The notes beneath the pieces were generated by a model, which searched no databases, was not told the origin of the DNA, and worked only from the letters and a program-made list of their open reading frames with translations. From Pseudomonas gingeri (GTDB lineage: Bacteria; Pseudomonadota; Gammaproteobacteria; Pseudomonadales; Pseudomonadaceae), in the NCBI RefSeq assembly GCF_013386115.1, contig NZ_JACAOR010000007.1:396702-460701 (forward strand): 64,000 nucleotides of DNA, in the 5' to 3' direction. Positions 8,413 to 16,077 of the stretch are shown piece by piece. Position numbers and translations under genes: made by a program. Numbering within the stretch: position 1 is the first letter of the stretch; every line of letters starts with the position of its first letter.

Positions 8413-8493
8413 CCTGTAGGAGCCTGGCTTGCCGGCGAAGGCGTCCGTGAGGACGCAAAAAGCTTCGCGGGCAAGCCCGGCTCCTACAGGGGA
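8413..8493. repeat. REPIN between araF and araG
   Basis: Two REP ends, CTGTAGGAGCCTGGCTTGCC and GGCAAGCCCGGCTCCTACAG, face each other. They lie in the 145-base gap between araF and araG. As a stable hairpin in the operon mRNA it could stop 3' exonucleases and raise the level of binding protein relative to the ATPase and permease. Confidence 0.88.
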
Positions 8494-8512
8494 CAGCGGT
8501 ACTCCGGGGAAT

Positions 8513-9514
8513 TCATTTCCACAGGCCGATCTTGCTCAGTTCCGCCTGGAAATTGGCCCGGGTGATCAGGGTGACGTTGTCCAGCGCGGTGTACTTGGCC
8601 GGCTCCTTGCCGGTGGTGACCCAGGTGTACATCTGGCTGGCGGTTTCATAACCGGAGGTGTCCGGGCTCAGCAGCATCGAGCCGAAGAAACCGCTGTCGG
8701 TCTTTTTCAGTTCGCCGATGGCATCGGTACCGTTGATGCCGACACCGATCACATTGGCCGCCTTGAAGCCGGCGCTTTCGGTGGCGCGCACGCCGCCCAG
8801 CACCGCGCTGTCGTTCATCCCGCCGATCAGCAGGTTCTTCGCCGCGGCGGGCAGCTTGACCAGCGCCGAGTTGGTGGCGTCCATGCTGCCCGGTACGTCG
8901 AGGGTCTTGAGCGGGCTGAAGAGAATATGATCCGCCGGCAGGCCCGCCGCCTTGAGGCCGTCCACCGAACCGTCGGTGCGCTTCTTGCCGGTGTCCAGCT
9001 CGTCGAAGGTATTGATCACCGCGTAGGTGCTGCTCCAGTCCCAGCCGCGCCTTTTCGCTTCCTCGGCCATCGCCGCGCCCTGCTTCTGGCCGATCTTGAA
9101 CGCCGCCAGGCCGACATAGGGCACGTCCTCCATCGGGTTGCCCTTGGCGTCGACGAAACGGTCGTCCACCGCCAGCACCTTCAGTCCGTTGAGCTTGGCC
9201 TTGGCCATGATCGCCGGGCCCAGCGAAGTGTCCGGCGGGCAGATGACAAAGCCCTTGGCGCCATTGGCGGCCAGGGTGTCGATGGCGGCGAGGGTCTTCT
9301 CGCCATCCGGCACGGCGATCTTGATCACCGTGAATCCCTTGTCCTTGCCGGCCTTCTCGGCGAAGGCCCACTCGGTCTGGAACCAGGGCTCCTCGGCCTG
9401 TTTGACGAGAAAGCCGATTTTCACTTCTTCGGCCGCTGCCAGATGGGTAAGACCACCGGCGGCGACTACCGCGACCGCACAGGCCAGGGAACGGAGCTTG
9501 CGTTGAATAAGCAT
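8513..9514 (-). CDS. araF: Periplasmic sugar-binding protein (AraF-like)
   Basis: This 333-residue protein has a Sec signal peptide ending near HLAAA-EEVK. Its mature sequence is very close to what I remember of E. coli AraF: IGFLVKQAEEPWFQTEW, IKIAVPDGEKTL, GAKGFVICPPD and GGMNDSAVLGGVRATE all match. It should bind L-arabinose and/or D-galactose, which share the pyranose geometry AraF recognises. ATG 9514 (MLIQRKLRS) gives a proper signal peptide; the reading frame stays open upstream but that part is not homologous. Together with a galactonate pathway in the same operon, D-galactose is the more likely physiological substrate, although arabinose remains possible. Confidence 0.94.
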   Translation of the reverse strand: MLIQRKLRSLACAVAVVAAGGLTHLAAAEEVKIGFLVKQAEEPWFQTEWAFAEKAGKDKGFTVIKIAVPDGEKTLAAIDTLAANGAKGFVICPPDTSLGPAIMAKAKLNGLKVLAVDDRFVDAKGNPMEDVPYVGLAAFKIGQKQGAAMAEEAKRRGWDWSSTYAVINTFDELDTGKKRTDGSVDGLKAAGLPADHILFSPLKTLDVPGSMDATNSALVKLPAAAKNLLIGGMNDSAVLGGVRATESAGFKAANVIGVGINGTDAIGELKKTDSGFFGSMLLSPDTSGYETASQMYTWVTTGKEPAKYTALDNVTLITRANFQAELSKIGLWK

Positions 9515-9597
9515 GGGTAACCCTCTTGTTCTTGTTTGACCGGTTCTTGTTGAATCGCTGCGTGCAACAAACGTCGCCCCGAAGGCCGGCGCGCAGA

Positions 9598-10416
9598 TCA
9601 GTCGTGGTACATCACCGAGCGCCCGCCATCGATCATCAGGCAGGTGGCGTTGATGAACGGCGCCTCGTCGGTGGCCAGGAACAAAGCCGTCATCGCCACC
9701 TCGACCGGCTGGCCGATACGTCGTGGCGGATGCAGGTCGAAGGCCCGCTGGCGTTCGGCCCCGGGATCGGCGAAACCGTTCCAGTAGTCGACATTGAGCT
9801 GGGTCTCGATATACCCCGGGGCAATCGCGTTGACCCGGATACCCTTGGGCGCGTACTCGATGCCCAGCGCCCGGGTCAGGCCGAGCAGGCCATGCTTGGC
9901 CACCGGATAAGGGAAGCAGCCGGGGATGATGTGGCTGGAATGGGTCGAGGCGATATTGATGATGTTGCCGATGCCCTGTTCGATCATGTGCGGCAACACG
10001 GTGCGACAGCCGAACCAGGCCCCGTCCAGGTCGATGGCGAAACAGCGCCGCCAATCCTCGTCGGTCATCTCCAGCGGATCGCGAAACACGTTCACGCCGG
10101 CGCAGTTGACCAGCACGTCGACCCGGCCAAAGCGTTCGATGGCCAGGTCGACCAGGGCGCGCCATTGCGTCTGCGAGGTGATGTCGATGGCCTGCGCGTG
10201 AATCTGCGCACCCTGCCCGCGCCAGCGCGCGGCGACCTGCTCGACCTTTTCGGCCTGGATATCGCCGATCACCAGCTTTGCCTGCTGCGCCTGGAAGCAG
10301 GCGACGATCGCCTCGCCAATGCCCTGGGCCGCGCCGGTGATCACCACTACCTTGTCTTTCAGGCGATCGCCGTACTTCGGCTCGGGGACTTCGGGTAACG
10401 ACAGCGGTTTTGCCAT
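9598..10416 (-). CDS. SDR-family sugar 1-dehydrogenase (galactose/arabinose candidate)
   Basis: This 272-residue classical short-chain dehydrogenase has the cofactor motif TGAAQGIG near residue 35, the NAG motif as NCAGVN, and catalytic Ser and YPVAKHG. The C-terminal signature is INATCLMIDGGRS. It sits between the AraF-type binding protein and the MFS transporter gene. It most likely oxidises the imported aldose at C1 to the aldonolactone, the first step of the De Ley-Doudoroff route. ATG 10416 follows AGGAGTG at 8 bases; a GTG at 10425 is too close to that site. The substrate is inferred from context; a general sugar or polyol SDR remains possible. Confidence 0.8.
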   Translation of the reverse strand: MAKPLSLPEVPEPKYGDRLKDKVVVITGAAQGIGEAIVACFQAQQAKLVIGDIQAEKVEQVAARWRGQGAQIHAQAIDITSQTQWRALVDLAIERFGRVDVLVNCAGVNVFRDPLEMTDEDWRRCFAIDLDGAWFGCRTVLPHMIEQGIGNIINIASTHSSHIIPGCFPYPVAKHGLLGLTRALGIEYAPKGIRVNAIAPGYIETQLNVDYWNGFADPGAERQRAFDLHPPRRIGQPVEVAMTALFLATDEAPFINATCLMIDGGRSVMYHD

Positions 10417-10459
10417 TTCAAACACTCCTGAATGAAATCGAATGAACCCGTGACGCGCG

Positions 10460-11770
10460 CTACAGCTCGATCCGCTCGACCTTGCCCACCAACAGCCCGT
10501 AGGACAGCGCGCCGATCAACGCCAGCACGGCGATATAGGTAATGGCCGGGGCGAACGAGTCGCCGCTGGCGAGAAAACCGATGACGATCGGCGTGGTGAT
10601 CGCCGACAGGTTGCCGATGAAATTGAACACCCCGCCGGTCAGCCCCAGCAGACGCGCCGGGGCCAGGGTCGAGACCAGCGACCAGGTAATGGAGGCCAGG
10701 CCGTTGCCGAAGAACGCCAGGGCGAGGAAGGCGATCACCAGGGCCGTGGAGTCGACGAAATTGGCGCCGATGATCGAGGTGGAAATCAGCAGCCCGCCGA
10801 TGATCGGCAGCTTGCGCGCCAGGCCGATGCCGACACCGCGGCGGATCAGCCAGTCGGAGAACAGCCCGGAGCAGAGCACGCCGACAAAGGCCGCGAGAAA
10901 CGGCAGCGAGGCGAGGAAACCGGACTTGATAAAGTCCATGCCGCGGTACTTCACCAGGTAGGTCGGGAACCAGGTGAGGAAGAACCACAGGGTCGAGTTC
11001 AGGCAGAACTGCCCCAGGTAGATGCCCCACAGCTTGCGCTTGCTGAGCACGATGCCCAGGTCCGTCCAGCTGAACGGCGCCTTGCGCCGGGCCGTTTGCG
11101 CCTGGATATCCACCAGGCCGCCGCCTTCGCGGATCAGTTCGATCTCGGCGACATTCGCCCCCTTGAAGTCCCGGGGTTCGCGATACACCGCGTACCAGAC
11201 CACCGCCCAGAGAATCCCCACCACGCCGGTGCTGACAAACACCATGTGCCAGCCGTAGCGGTGCTGCAACCAGGCCAGGACCGGGGTGAGAAAGGCCAGG
11301 CCGACAAACTGTCCGGAGGTGTAGAAGCCGATGGCCGTCGCCCGCTCACGCTCCGGGAACCAGGTGGTGACGACCCGGCTGTTGATCGGATAGGCCGGGG
11401 CCTCCAGGGCGCCGACCGCCATGCGCAGGACGAACAGGGCGATAAAGCTGGCGGCGAAACCGAGCATCACCGTCGCCACCGACCACAGCAGCAGGGCCAC
11501 GCTGTAGAGAATCCGCGGCGGCACCCGGTCCACCAGCCAGCCGCCGGGAATCTGCATGGCGGCGTAGGTCCAGCCGAAGGCCGAGAAGATCAGCCCGACA
11601 TGGATCGGATCGATGCCCAGGTCGCTGGTCAGGGCCGGCGCGGCAATCGACAGGTTGCTGCGGTCCAGGTAGTTGATCACCACGGTGATGAACAACAGCA
11701 CCATGATGAAGAATCGCTTGCGGCTGGGCGTCATCAGAGACGCCGCGGCCTGGGGCCGTTCGAATTGCAT
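10460..11770 (-). CDS. MFS transporter, ACS/galactonate (DgoT-like) family
   Basis: This 436-residue major facilitator of the anion:cation symporter family has about 12 membrane segments. The family signature NYLDRSNLSIAAPAL is near residue 35 and GGWLVDRVPPRILY follows. Relatives carry D-galactonate, hexuronates or tartrate with protons. Being next to dgoD, dgoA and dgoK makes galactonate the likely cargo, so the operon would accept both the sugar (through AraFGH) and the acid. ATG 11770 follows AAGAGGC. A 150-base gap with an intergenic repeat separates it from dgoD. Confidence 0.88.
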   Translation of the reverse strand: MQFERPQAAASLMTPSRKRFFIMVLLFITVVINYLDRSNLSIAAPALTSDLGIDPIHVGLIFSAFGWTYAAMQIPGGWLVDRVPPRILYSVALLLWSVATVMLGFAASFIALFVLRMAVGALEAPAYPINSRVVTTWFPERERATAIGFYTSGQFVGLAFLTPVLAWLQHRYGWHMVFVSTGVVGILWAVVWYAVYREPRDFKGANVAEIELIREGGGLVDIQAQTARRKAPFSWTDLGIVLSKRKLWGIYLGQFCLNSTLWFFLTWFPTYLVKYRGMDFIKSGFLASLPFLAAFVGVLCSGLFSDWLIRRGVGIGLARKLPIIGGLLISTSIIGANFVDSTALVIAFLALAFFGNGLASITWSLVSTLAPARLLGLTGGVFNFIGNLSAITTPIVIGFLASGDSFAPAITYIAVLALIGALSYGLLVGKVERIEL

Positions 11771-11818
11771 GGAGCGTGCCTCTTCTTATGATTATTGAGG
11801 ACTGCTTGCCTATCCCTG

Positions 11819-11904
11819 ATGATCGTTCCCACGCTCCGCGTCACCTCCAACAGCGGACGCAGAGCGTCCTGAGCGGCGTTACCACGCGGAGCGTGGGAAC
11901 GATC
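11819..11904. repeat. GATCGTTCCCACGC-type palindromic repeat
   Basis: The outer arms GATCGTTCCCACGCTCCGCG and CGCGGAGCGTGGGAACGATC are perfect inverted repeats around an inner GCGGACGCAGAGCGTC section. It lies between dgoD and the MFS gene inside the operon and would form a long hairpin in the mRNA. Confidence 0.88.
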
Positions 11905-11920
11905 AAGCAACGATCAGGTA

Positions 11921-13069
11921 TCACCACTCGGCGAAGCTGCCATCGGCGTGGCGCCAGATCGGATTGCGCCAGCGATGGCCGATGGCGGCCCGTTCGATCA
12001 CGTATTCCTCGTTGATCTCGATCCCCAGGCCCGGACCGTTGGGGATCTTCACGAAGCCTTTCTCATAGTCGAACACCCGTGGATCCTTGACGTAATCCAG
12101 CAGGTCGTTGCTTTCGTTGTAATGGATGCCCAGGCTCTGTTCCTGGATAAAGGCGTTGTAGCAAACCGCATCCAGTTGCAGGCAGGCCGCCAGGGCAATC
12201 GGCCCCAGCGGGCAATGCAGGGCCAGGGCGACGTCATAGGCCTCGGCCATGTTGGCGATCTTGCGGGTTTCGGTGATGCCGCCGGCATGGGAAGCATCCG
12301 GCTGGATGATGTCGACATAACCTTCACTGAGCACCCGCTTGAAATCCCAGCGCGAGAACAGCCGCTCGCCGAGGGCGATCGGCGTACTGGTCAACGGCGC
12401 CAGCTCCTTGAGGGCTTCGTAGTTCTCGCTGAGCACCGGCTCCTCGATAAACATCAGCTTGTAGGGGTCGAGTTCCTTCATCAGCACCTTGGCCATGGGC
12501 TTGTGCACCCGGCCATGGAAGTCCACGCCGATGCCGACATCCGGACCCACCGCATCGCGCACCGCGGCGACGTTCGCCAGCGCCAGGTCGACCTTGTCGT
12601 GGGTATCGAGAAATTGCAGTTCCTCGGTGCCGTTCATCTTCACCGCGGTGAAGCCACGGCTGACCGCTTCCTTCGCCGCCCGCGCGGTGTCGGCCGGACG
12701 ATCGCCGCCGATCCACGAATACACACGGATCTTGTCCCGCACCTGACCGCCCAGCAGATCGCTGACCGATACCCCCAGGGCCTTGCCCTTGATATCCCAG
12801 AGCGCCTGGTCGATCCCGGCCAGGGCACTCATGTGGATCGCCCCGCCACGATAGAAGCCGCCGCGGTAGAGCACCGTCCAGATATCCTCGATATTGCGTG
12901 GGTCCTTGCCGATCAGGTAATCGGACAATTCCTCGACCGCCGCCGCCACCGTGTGGGCACGGCCTTCCACGACGGGCTCGCCCCAGCCGGTGACGCCCTC
13001 GTCGGTTTCGATCTTGAGGAAGCACCAGCGCGGTGGAACGATGTAGGTGGTGAGCTGGGTGATTTTCAT
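11921..13069 (-). CDS. dgoD: D-galactonate dehydratase
   Basis: DgoD removes water from D-galactonate to give 2-keto-3-deoxygalactonate. The 382-residue enolase-superfamily protein keeps the expected active-site residues at the same numbers I remember for the E. coli enzyme: Asp183 and His185 in GVDFHGR, Glu209 in FIEEP, Glu235 in ALGERL and His285 in ALHCPLGP. ATG 13069 starts MKITQLTTYIV, the standard N-terminus. It lies about 55 bases downstream of dgoA in the operon. The match is close to the E. coli and Pseudomonas enzymes, so I regard the function as secure. Confidence 0.97.
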   Translation of the reverse strand: MKITQLTTYIVPPRWCFLKIETDEGVTGWGEPVVEGRAHTVAAAVEELSDYLIGKDPRNIEDIWTVLYRGGFYRGGAIHMSALAGIDQALWDIKGKALGVSVSDLLGGQVRDKIRVYSWIGGDRPADTARAAKEAVSRGFTAVKMNGTEELQFLDTHDKVDLALANVAAVRDAVGPDVGIGVDFHGRVHKPMAKVLMKELDPYKLMFIEEPVLSENYEALKELAPLTSTPIALGERLFSRWDFKRVLSEGYVDIIQPDASHAGGITETRKIANMAEAYDVALALHCPLGPIALAACLQLDAVCYNAFIQEQSLGIHYNESNDLLDYVKDPRVFDYEKGFVKIPNGPGLGIEINEEYVIERAAIGHRWRNPIWRHADGSFAEW

Positions 13070-13124
13070 CGCTTATCTCTCTTGTAATGGGGCTTGTCGA
13101 TGGACGCCCTGGGCGTCGGCAGTC

Positions 13125-13745
13125 TTAACGAAAGGTGTTCCAGGCCGTCATGTAGGCCTTGGCGCGAACCGCCACCTCATCGGGGCTCAGGCCCGGCTTG
13201 AACAGCCCCGAGCCAAGGCCGAAGCCGCCGACGCCGGCCTCGAGGAATACCGCCATGTTGTCCGGCGTGATACCGCCCACCGGGAGCAACAGGGTCCCGG
13301 CCGGCAACACCGCGAGCCAGGCCTTGACCACGGCCGGGCCCATCTGCTCGGCGGGGAACATCTTCAGCACGTCGGCACCTTCGGCGAGGGCGGCAAAGGC
13401 TTCGGTGGGCGTGGCGACACCCGGCGACAGGTACAGGCCGGCGGCCTTGGCCGCGCGCAGGACCACAGGGTCGCTGTGGGGCATGACGATCACCTGACCG
13501 CCCGCCGCCTTCACCTGCCCGACCTGCGCCGGCGTCAGCACGGTACCGGCACCCACCAGGCAATCGGCGGGCAGGCTATCGCGCAGGATACGGATGCTGT
13601 CATAGGGTTGCGGGGAGTTGAGCGGCACTTCCAGGGTGCGGAACCCGGCGTCGTACAACACCCGGCCGATGACCTTCGCCTCCTCCGGGCGCAGGCCGCG
13701 AAGGATGGCGATCAGACCGTTTTTTGCCAGCGCTTGCTTGAGCAT
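13125..13745 (-). CDS. dgoA: 2-dehydro-3-deoxy-6-phosphogalactonate aldolase
   Basis: DgoA cleaves 2-keto-3-deoxy-6-phosphogalactonate to pyruvate and glyceraldehyde 3-phosphate. The 206-residue protein has the class I KDPG/KDPGal aldolase barrel, with the active-site glutamate in TLEVPLNS (Glu39) and the Schiff-base lysine in ADVLKMFPAE (Lys128). GAGTVLT and the phosphate-binding GGITPDN are present. ATG 13745 follows AGAGG. It is the second gene of the operon, directly after the kinase, so the last two steps of the pathway are co-expressed. Context favours KDPGal over KDPG specificity. Confidence 0.95.
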   Translation of the reverse strand: MLKQALAKNGLIAILRGLRPEEAKVIGRVLYDAGFRTLEVPLNSPQPYDSIRILRDSLPADCLVGAGTVLTPAQVGQVKAAGGQVIVMPHSDPVVLRAAKAAGLYLSPGVATPTEAFAALAEGADVLKMFPAEQMGPAVVKAWLAVLPAGTLLLPVGGITPDNMAVFLEAGVGGFGLGSGLFKPGLSPDEVAVRAKAYMTAWNTFR

Positions 13746-13776
13746 CTCAAACCTCTGAAAGGAATCGTCGAAAGCT

Positions 13777-14748
13777 TCAGTCGAGCAAGCCGGCCGCCTG
13801 GGCCAGTTGCCATAAACCCCGTTCGGTGGCCTGCTCGGCCAGGCTCACCGAGGCAAAGCCGCAGGCCTCCAGGGCCCGCCGGTAACGGACACAGAGTTGT
13901 TCGTTGCCGATCAGCAGGATCGCCGGCAGCTCGCTGCCGGTGTGGCGCTGGAGCAGCAACGCGCGCAGCGCCACCAGTTCATGGCCGATCAGCAGGCCGG
14001 ACAGGTAGTTGGGTTGCTCGGCAGGACTCAGCTCGCCGGTCAGGCCCAGGGTGCGGGCACTGAACAGGGTCGACAAGGGGCCGATCTCGCCCTCGGCGGA
14101 CAAGGCCACCTGCACGCCACGATCGAAGGCGTGCGCGTCGAACGGCGCATTGCGTTGCTGGGTGCGGCCGAGGATGGTGTGCTCGCTCAAGGCACCGAAG
14201 AGCTCGCCGGTCATGAAGGTGTCGAAGTGCACGAGGTTGCCGGCGACCACCTGGACCCATTTCGAATGGCTGCCGGGCAGGCCGATCAGCACCCGGCTGT
14301 CGTCGCCCAGCACATCGAGGGCACCGAGCACCTGGGTTTCCTCGCCGCGCATCACGTTGGGCAGGCGGGAGCGCTGGATGACCCCGGGAACGATATGCAG
14401 GTCGCTACCGCGCAAGGTGGCGACCCTTTGCAGACTGGAGCCCAGGCCCGCAAGGCTGGCCGGGGTTTCCCGATAGACCGCTTCGCGCCAGCCCTGAGCG
14501 CTGCCGACCATGCCACAGGCGATCACCGGCAGTTGCGGACAGGCATCGAGCCAGTCACCACAGGCCTCATCGAATGCCAGTTCAAAACCGTCGCTGCACC
14601 ACTGGCCGGCTACCAGCCGTGGCACCTTGGGCAATTGCATGATGCCGCAAGCCAGCGCGCGCTGTTCCAGCACCAGGCCCTGGGGACCGAGCTTGTAGGC
14701 ACGAAGGGAAGTGGTTCCCCAGTCGAGCGCGATCAATTGCGCCTGCAT
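13777..14748 (-). CDS. dgoK: 2-dehydro-3-deoxygalactonokinase
   Basis: DgoK phosphorylates 2-keto-3-deoxygalactonate at O6 with ATP. The 323-residue protein begins with the ASKHA-type phosphate motif IALDWGTTSLRAY. It also carries VIACGMVGSAQGWREA, LIGLPGSHSKWVQV and TFMTGELFGALSEHT, which are hallmarks of this kinase family. ATG 14748 follows AGGTGAAG. It is the first gene of the operon, 31 bases ahead of dgoA, and is preceded by an AT-rich promoter with a palindromic site. Confidence 0.95.
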   Translation of the reverse strand: MQAQLIALDWGTTSLRAYKLGPQGLVLEQRALACGIMQLPKVPRLVAGQWCSDGFELAFDEACGDWLDACPQLPVIACGMVGSAQGWREAVYRETPASLAGLGSSLQRVATLRGSDLHIVPGVIQRSRLPNVMRGEETQVLGALDVLGDDSRVLIGLPGSHSKWVQVVAGNLVHFDTFMTGELFGALSEHTILGRTQQRNAPFDAHAFDRGVQVALSAEGEIGPLSTLFSARTLGLTGELSPAEQPNYLSGLLIGHELVALRALLLQRHTGSELPAILLIGNEQLCVRYRRALEACGFASVSLAEQATERGLWQLAQAAGLLD

Positions 14749-14782
14749 CGCTTCACCTGTTTTGTTTTTCTGGGCAGTGAGT

Positions 14783-14848
14783 GCGATGAACTATAAACCC
14801 GGCGCGTTTAAAATCTCAATATATAAATATCAATCCCATATAGTGGGA
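14783..14848 (-). promoter_or_regulatory. Promoter and candidate operator of the dgo/ara operon
   Basis: On the minus strand, TTGAGA (14814-14819) and TATAGT (14790-14795) are separated by 18 bases, placing transcription about 35 bases before dgoK. Upstream of the -35 box is a perfect inverted repeat TCCCA-TATAG-TGGGA at 14834-14848, in the usual position for an activator site. IclR, encoded at the end of the operon, is the obvious candidate binder. All of this is inferred from sequence. Confidence 0.5.
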
Positions 14849-14879
14849 AAAACTAAACTCTTAAGAACAACACCGACCT

Positions 14880-14966
14880 GGTAGGAGCTGGCTTGCCAGC
14901 GATGGCTGCCGTACGGTCGGCGCCAGACAAGGAGGCCCCCCTTACCGGCAAGCCCGCTCCCACAAG
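14880..14966. repeat. REPIN upstream of the TetR gene
   Basis: REP ends TAGGAGCTGGCTTGCCAGCG and CCGGCAAGCCCGCTCCCACA face each other around about 45 bases. The element lies between the divergent dgoK and TetR genes. Confidence 0.85.
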
Positions 14967-15030
14967 GGGCCGTCACGGCAGCCGTGGTATATTCGCGCCC
15001 CACCCCGCCCTGTCGAAGGAATGCCCGACG

Positions 15031-15672
15031 GTGAACAAGAAAATCGGCATCAGAGCCCAGCAAGCCGACCAGACACGCGCCCGTATCCTCAAGGCGGCGG
15101 TCAAGGTTTTCACCCGCGACGGCTATTCCGGCGGTCGGGTGGAAAGCATTTCCCGCGAAGCCGAATCCAACGACCGCATGCTCTACTACTACTTCGGCAG
15201 CAAGGAGCGGCTGTTCATTTGCGTGCTGGAACACACCTACGAGCAGTTCAACAAGGCCGAAAGCAAACTGCGCCTGGACCTGGACCAGCCCCTGGAAGCC
15301 CTGCGGGAACTGGTGGCCTTCGTCTGGAACTACTACGTCAAGCACCCGGAATTCGTGGCCATCCTGAGCATCGAGAACCTGCACAAGGGCAGGCACGCCC
15401 AGCAGTCCGGGGAACTGCGGCGGCTGTCGGGGGAAGCGGTCGGCGTGTTGCGGCCGATCATCGAGGCGGGCCAGGCCCGGGGGATCTTTCGCGAGGACCT
15501 GGACCTCAAGCACGTGTACCTGATGATCGCCTCGCTCTGCTATTTCTATAATTCCAACCAGCACACCCTGAGTTCATTCCTCGGCGAGCCGCTGGCGGAG
15601 AAACACCAGCAGCAGGACTGGCTGGCGTTTATCAGCGACCTGGTGGTTCGCGGGGTATTGCGCCTGCCGTAA
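15031..15672 (+). CDS. TetR-family regulator, possible NicS
   Basis: This 213-residue TetR protein has an N-terminal helix-turn-helix (about residues 10-60, RARILKAAVKVFTRDGYSG ... MLYYYFGSKERLF) and a TetR_C-like ligand domain. The GTG at 15031 follows AAGGA at 15016-15020; frames upstream run through a REPIN and are not real. Two jobs are plausible. It could be the NicS-type repressor of nicAB, which in P. putida is a TetR protein linked to the nic cluster; here its gene converges on nicB. Or it could act on the divergent dgo operon, which already has its own IclR. I favour NicS on position and on the YYYFGSKE segment, but not strongly. Confidence 0.85.
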   Translation: MNKKIGIRAQQADQTRARILKAAVKVFTRDGYSGGRVESISREAESNDRMLYYYFGSKERLFICVLEHTYEQFNKAESKLRLDLDQPLEALRELVAFVWNYYVKHPEFVAILSIENLHKGRHAQQSGELRRLSGEAVGVLRPIIEAGQARGIFREDLDLKHVYLMIASLCYFYNSNQHTLSSFLGEPLAEKHQQQDWLAFISDLVVRGVLRLP

Positions 15673-15682
15673 ACGCAAAACC

Positions 15683-16050
15683 TGTAGGAGCCGGCTTGCC
15701 AGCGATAAGGCCATCAAGCCTTGCAGCGCCCACCCGGCCGCCTTCGCGGGCAAGCCCGCTCCCACAATCACCGGCTCAGCCGCGGATATACGGCCCCCCC
15801 CCTGTGGGAGTGGGCTTGCCCACGAAGAGGGCCTTGAGGCTTGCAGCACTCTTGTGGTCCTGCAGCGCCCACCCGGCCGCCATCGCTGGCAAGCCCGCTT
15901 CCACAATCACCGGCTCAGCCGCGGATATACGGCCAACACACCCCTGTGGGAGTGGGCTTGCCCACGAAGAGGGCCTTGAGGCTTGCAGCACTCTTGTGGT
16001 CCTGCAGCGCTCATCCGGCCGCCATCGCTGGCAAGCCAGCTCCTACAGGT
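15683..16050. repeat. REPIN array with a 139-bp tandem duplication
   Basis: These 370 bases between the convergent TetR and nicB genes hold at least five REP ends and no gene. A unit beginning CAATCACCGGCTCAGCCGCG starts at 15765 and again at 15904, an exact 139-base period. Each copy contains a REP pair and the segment GAGGCTTGCAGCACTCTTGT. A near-identical central segment occurs once more at 20390-20440. Confidence 0.9.
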
Positions 16051-16077
16051 TCGCGGTGCGGCAACGAACAGTGCCCA

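Noticed and set aside
8513..10165. A 550-residue minus-strand protein ending in the AraF sequence
   Set aside because: Only the part from 9514 is homologous and starts with a signal peptide. The upstream part is out of frame with the SDR gene and has no ribosome site.
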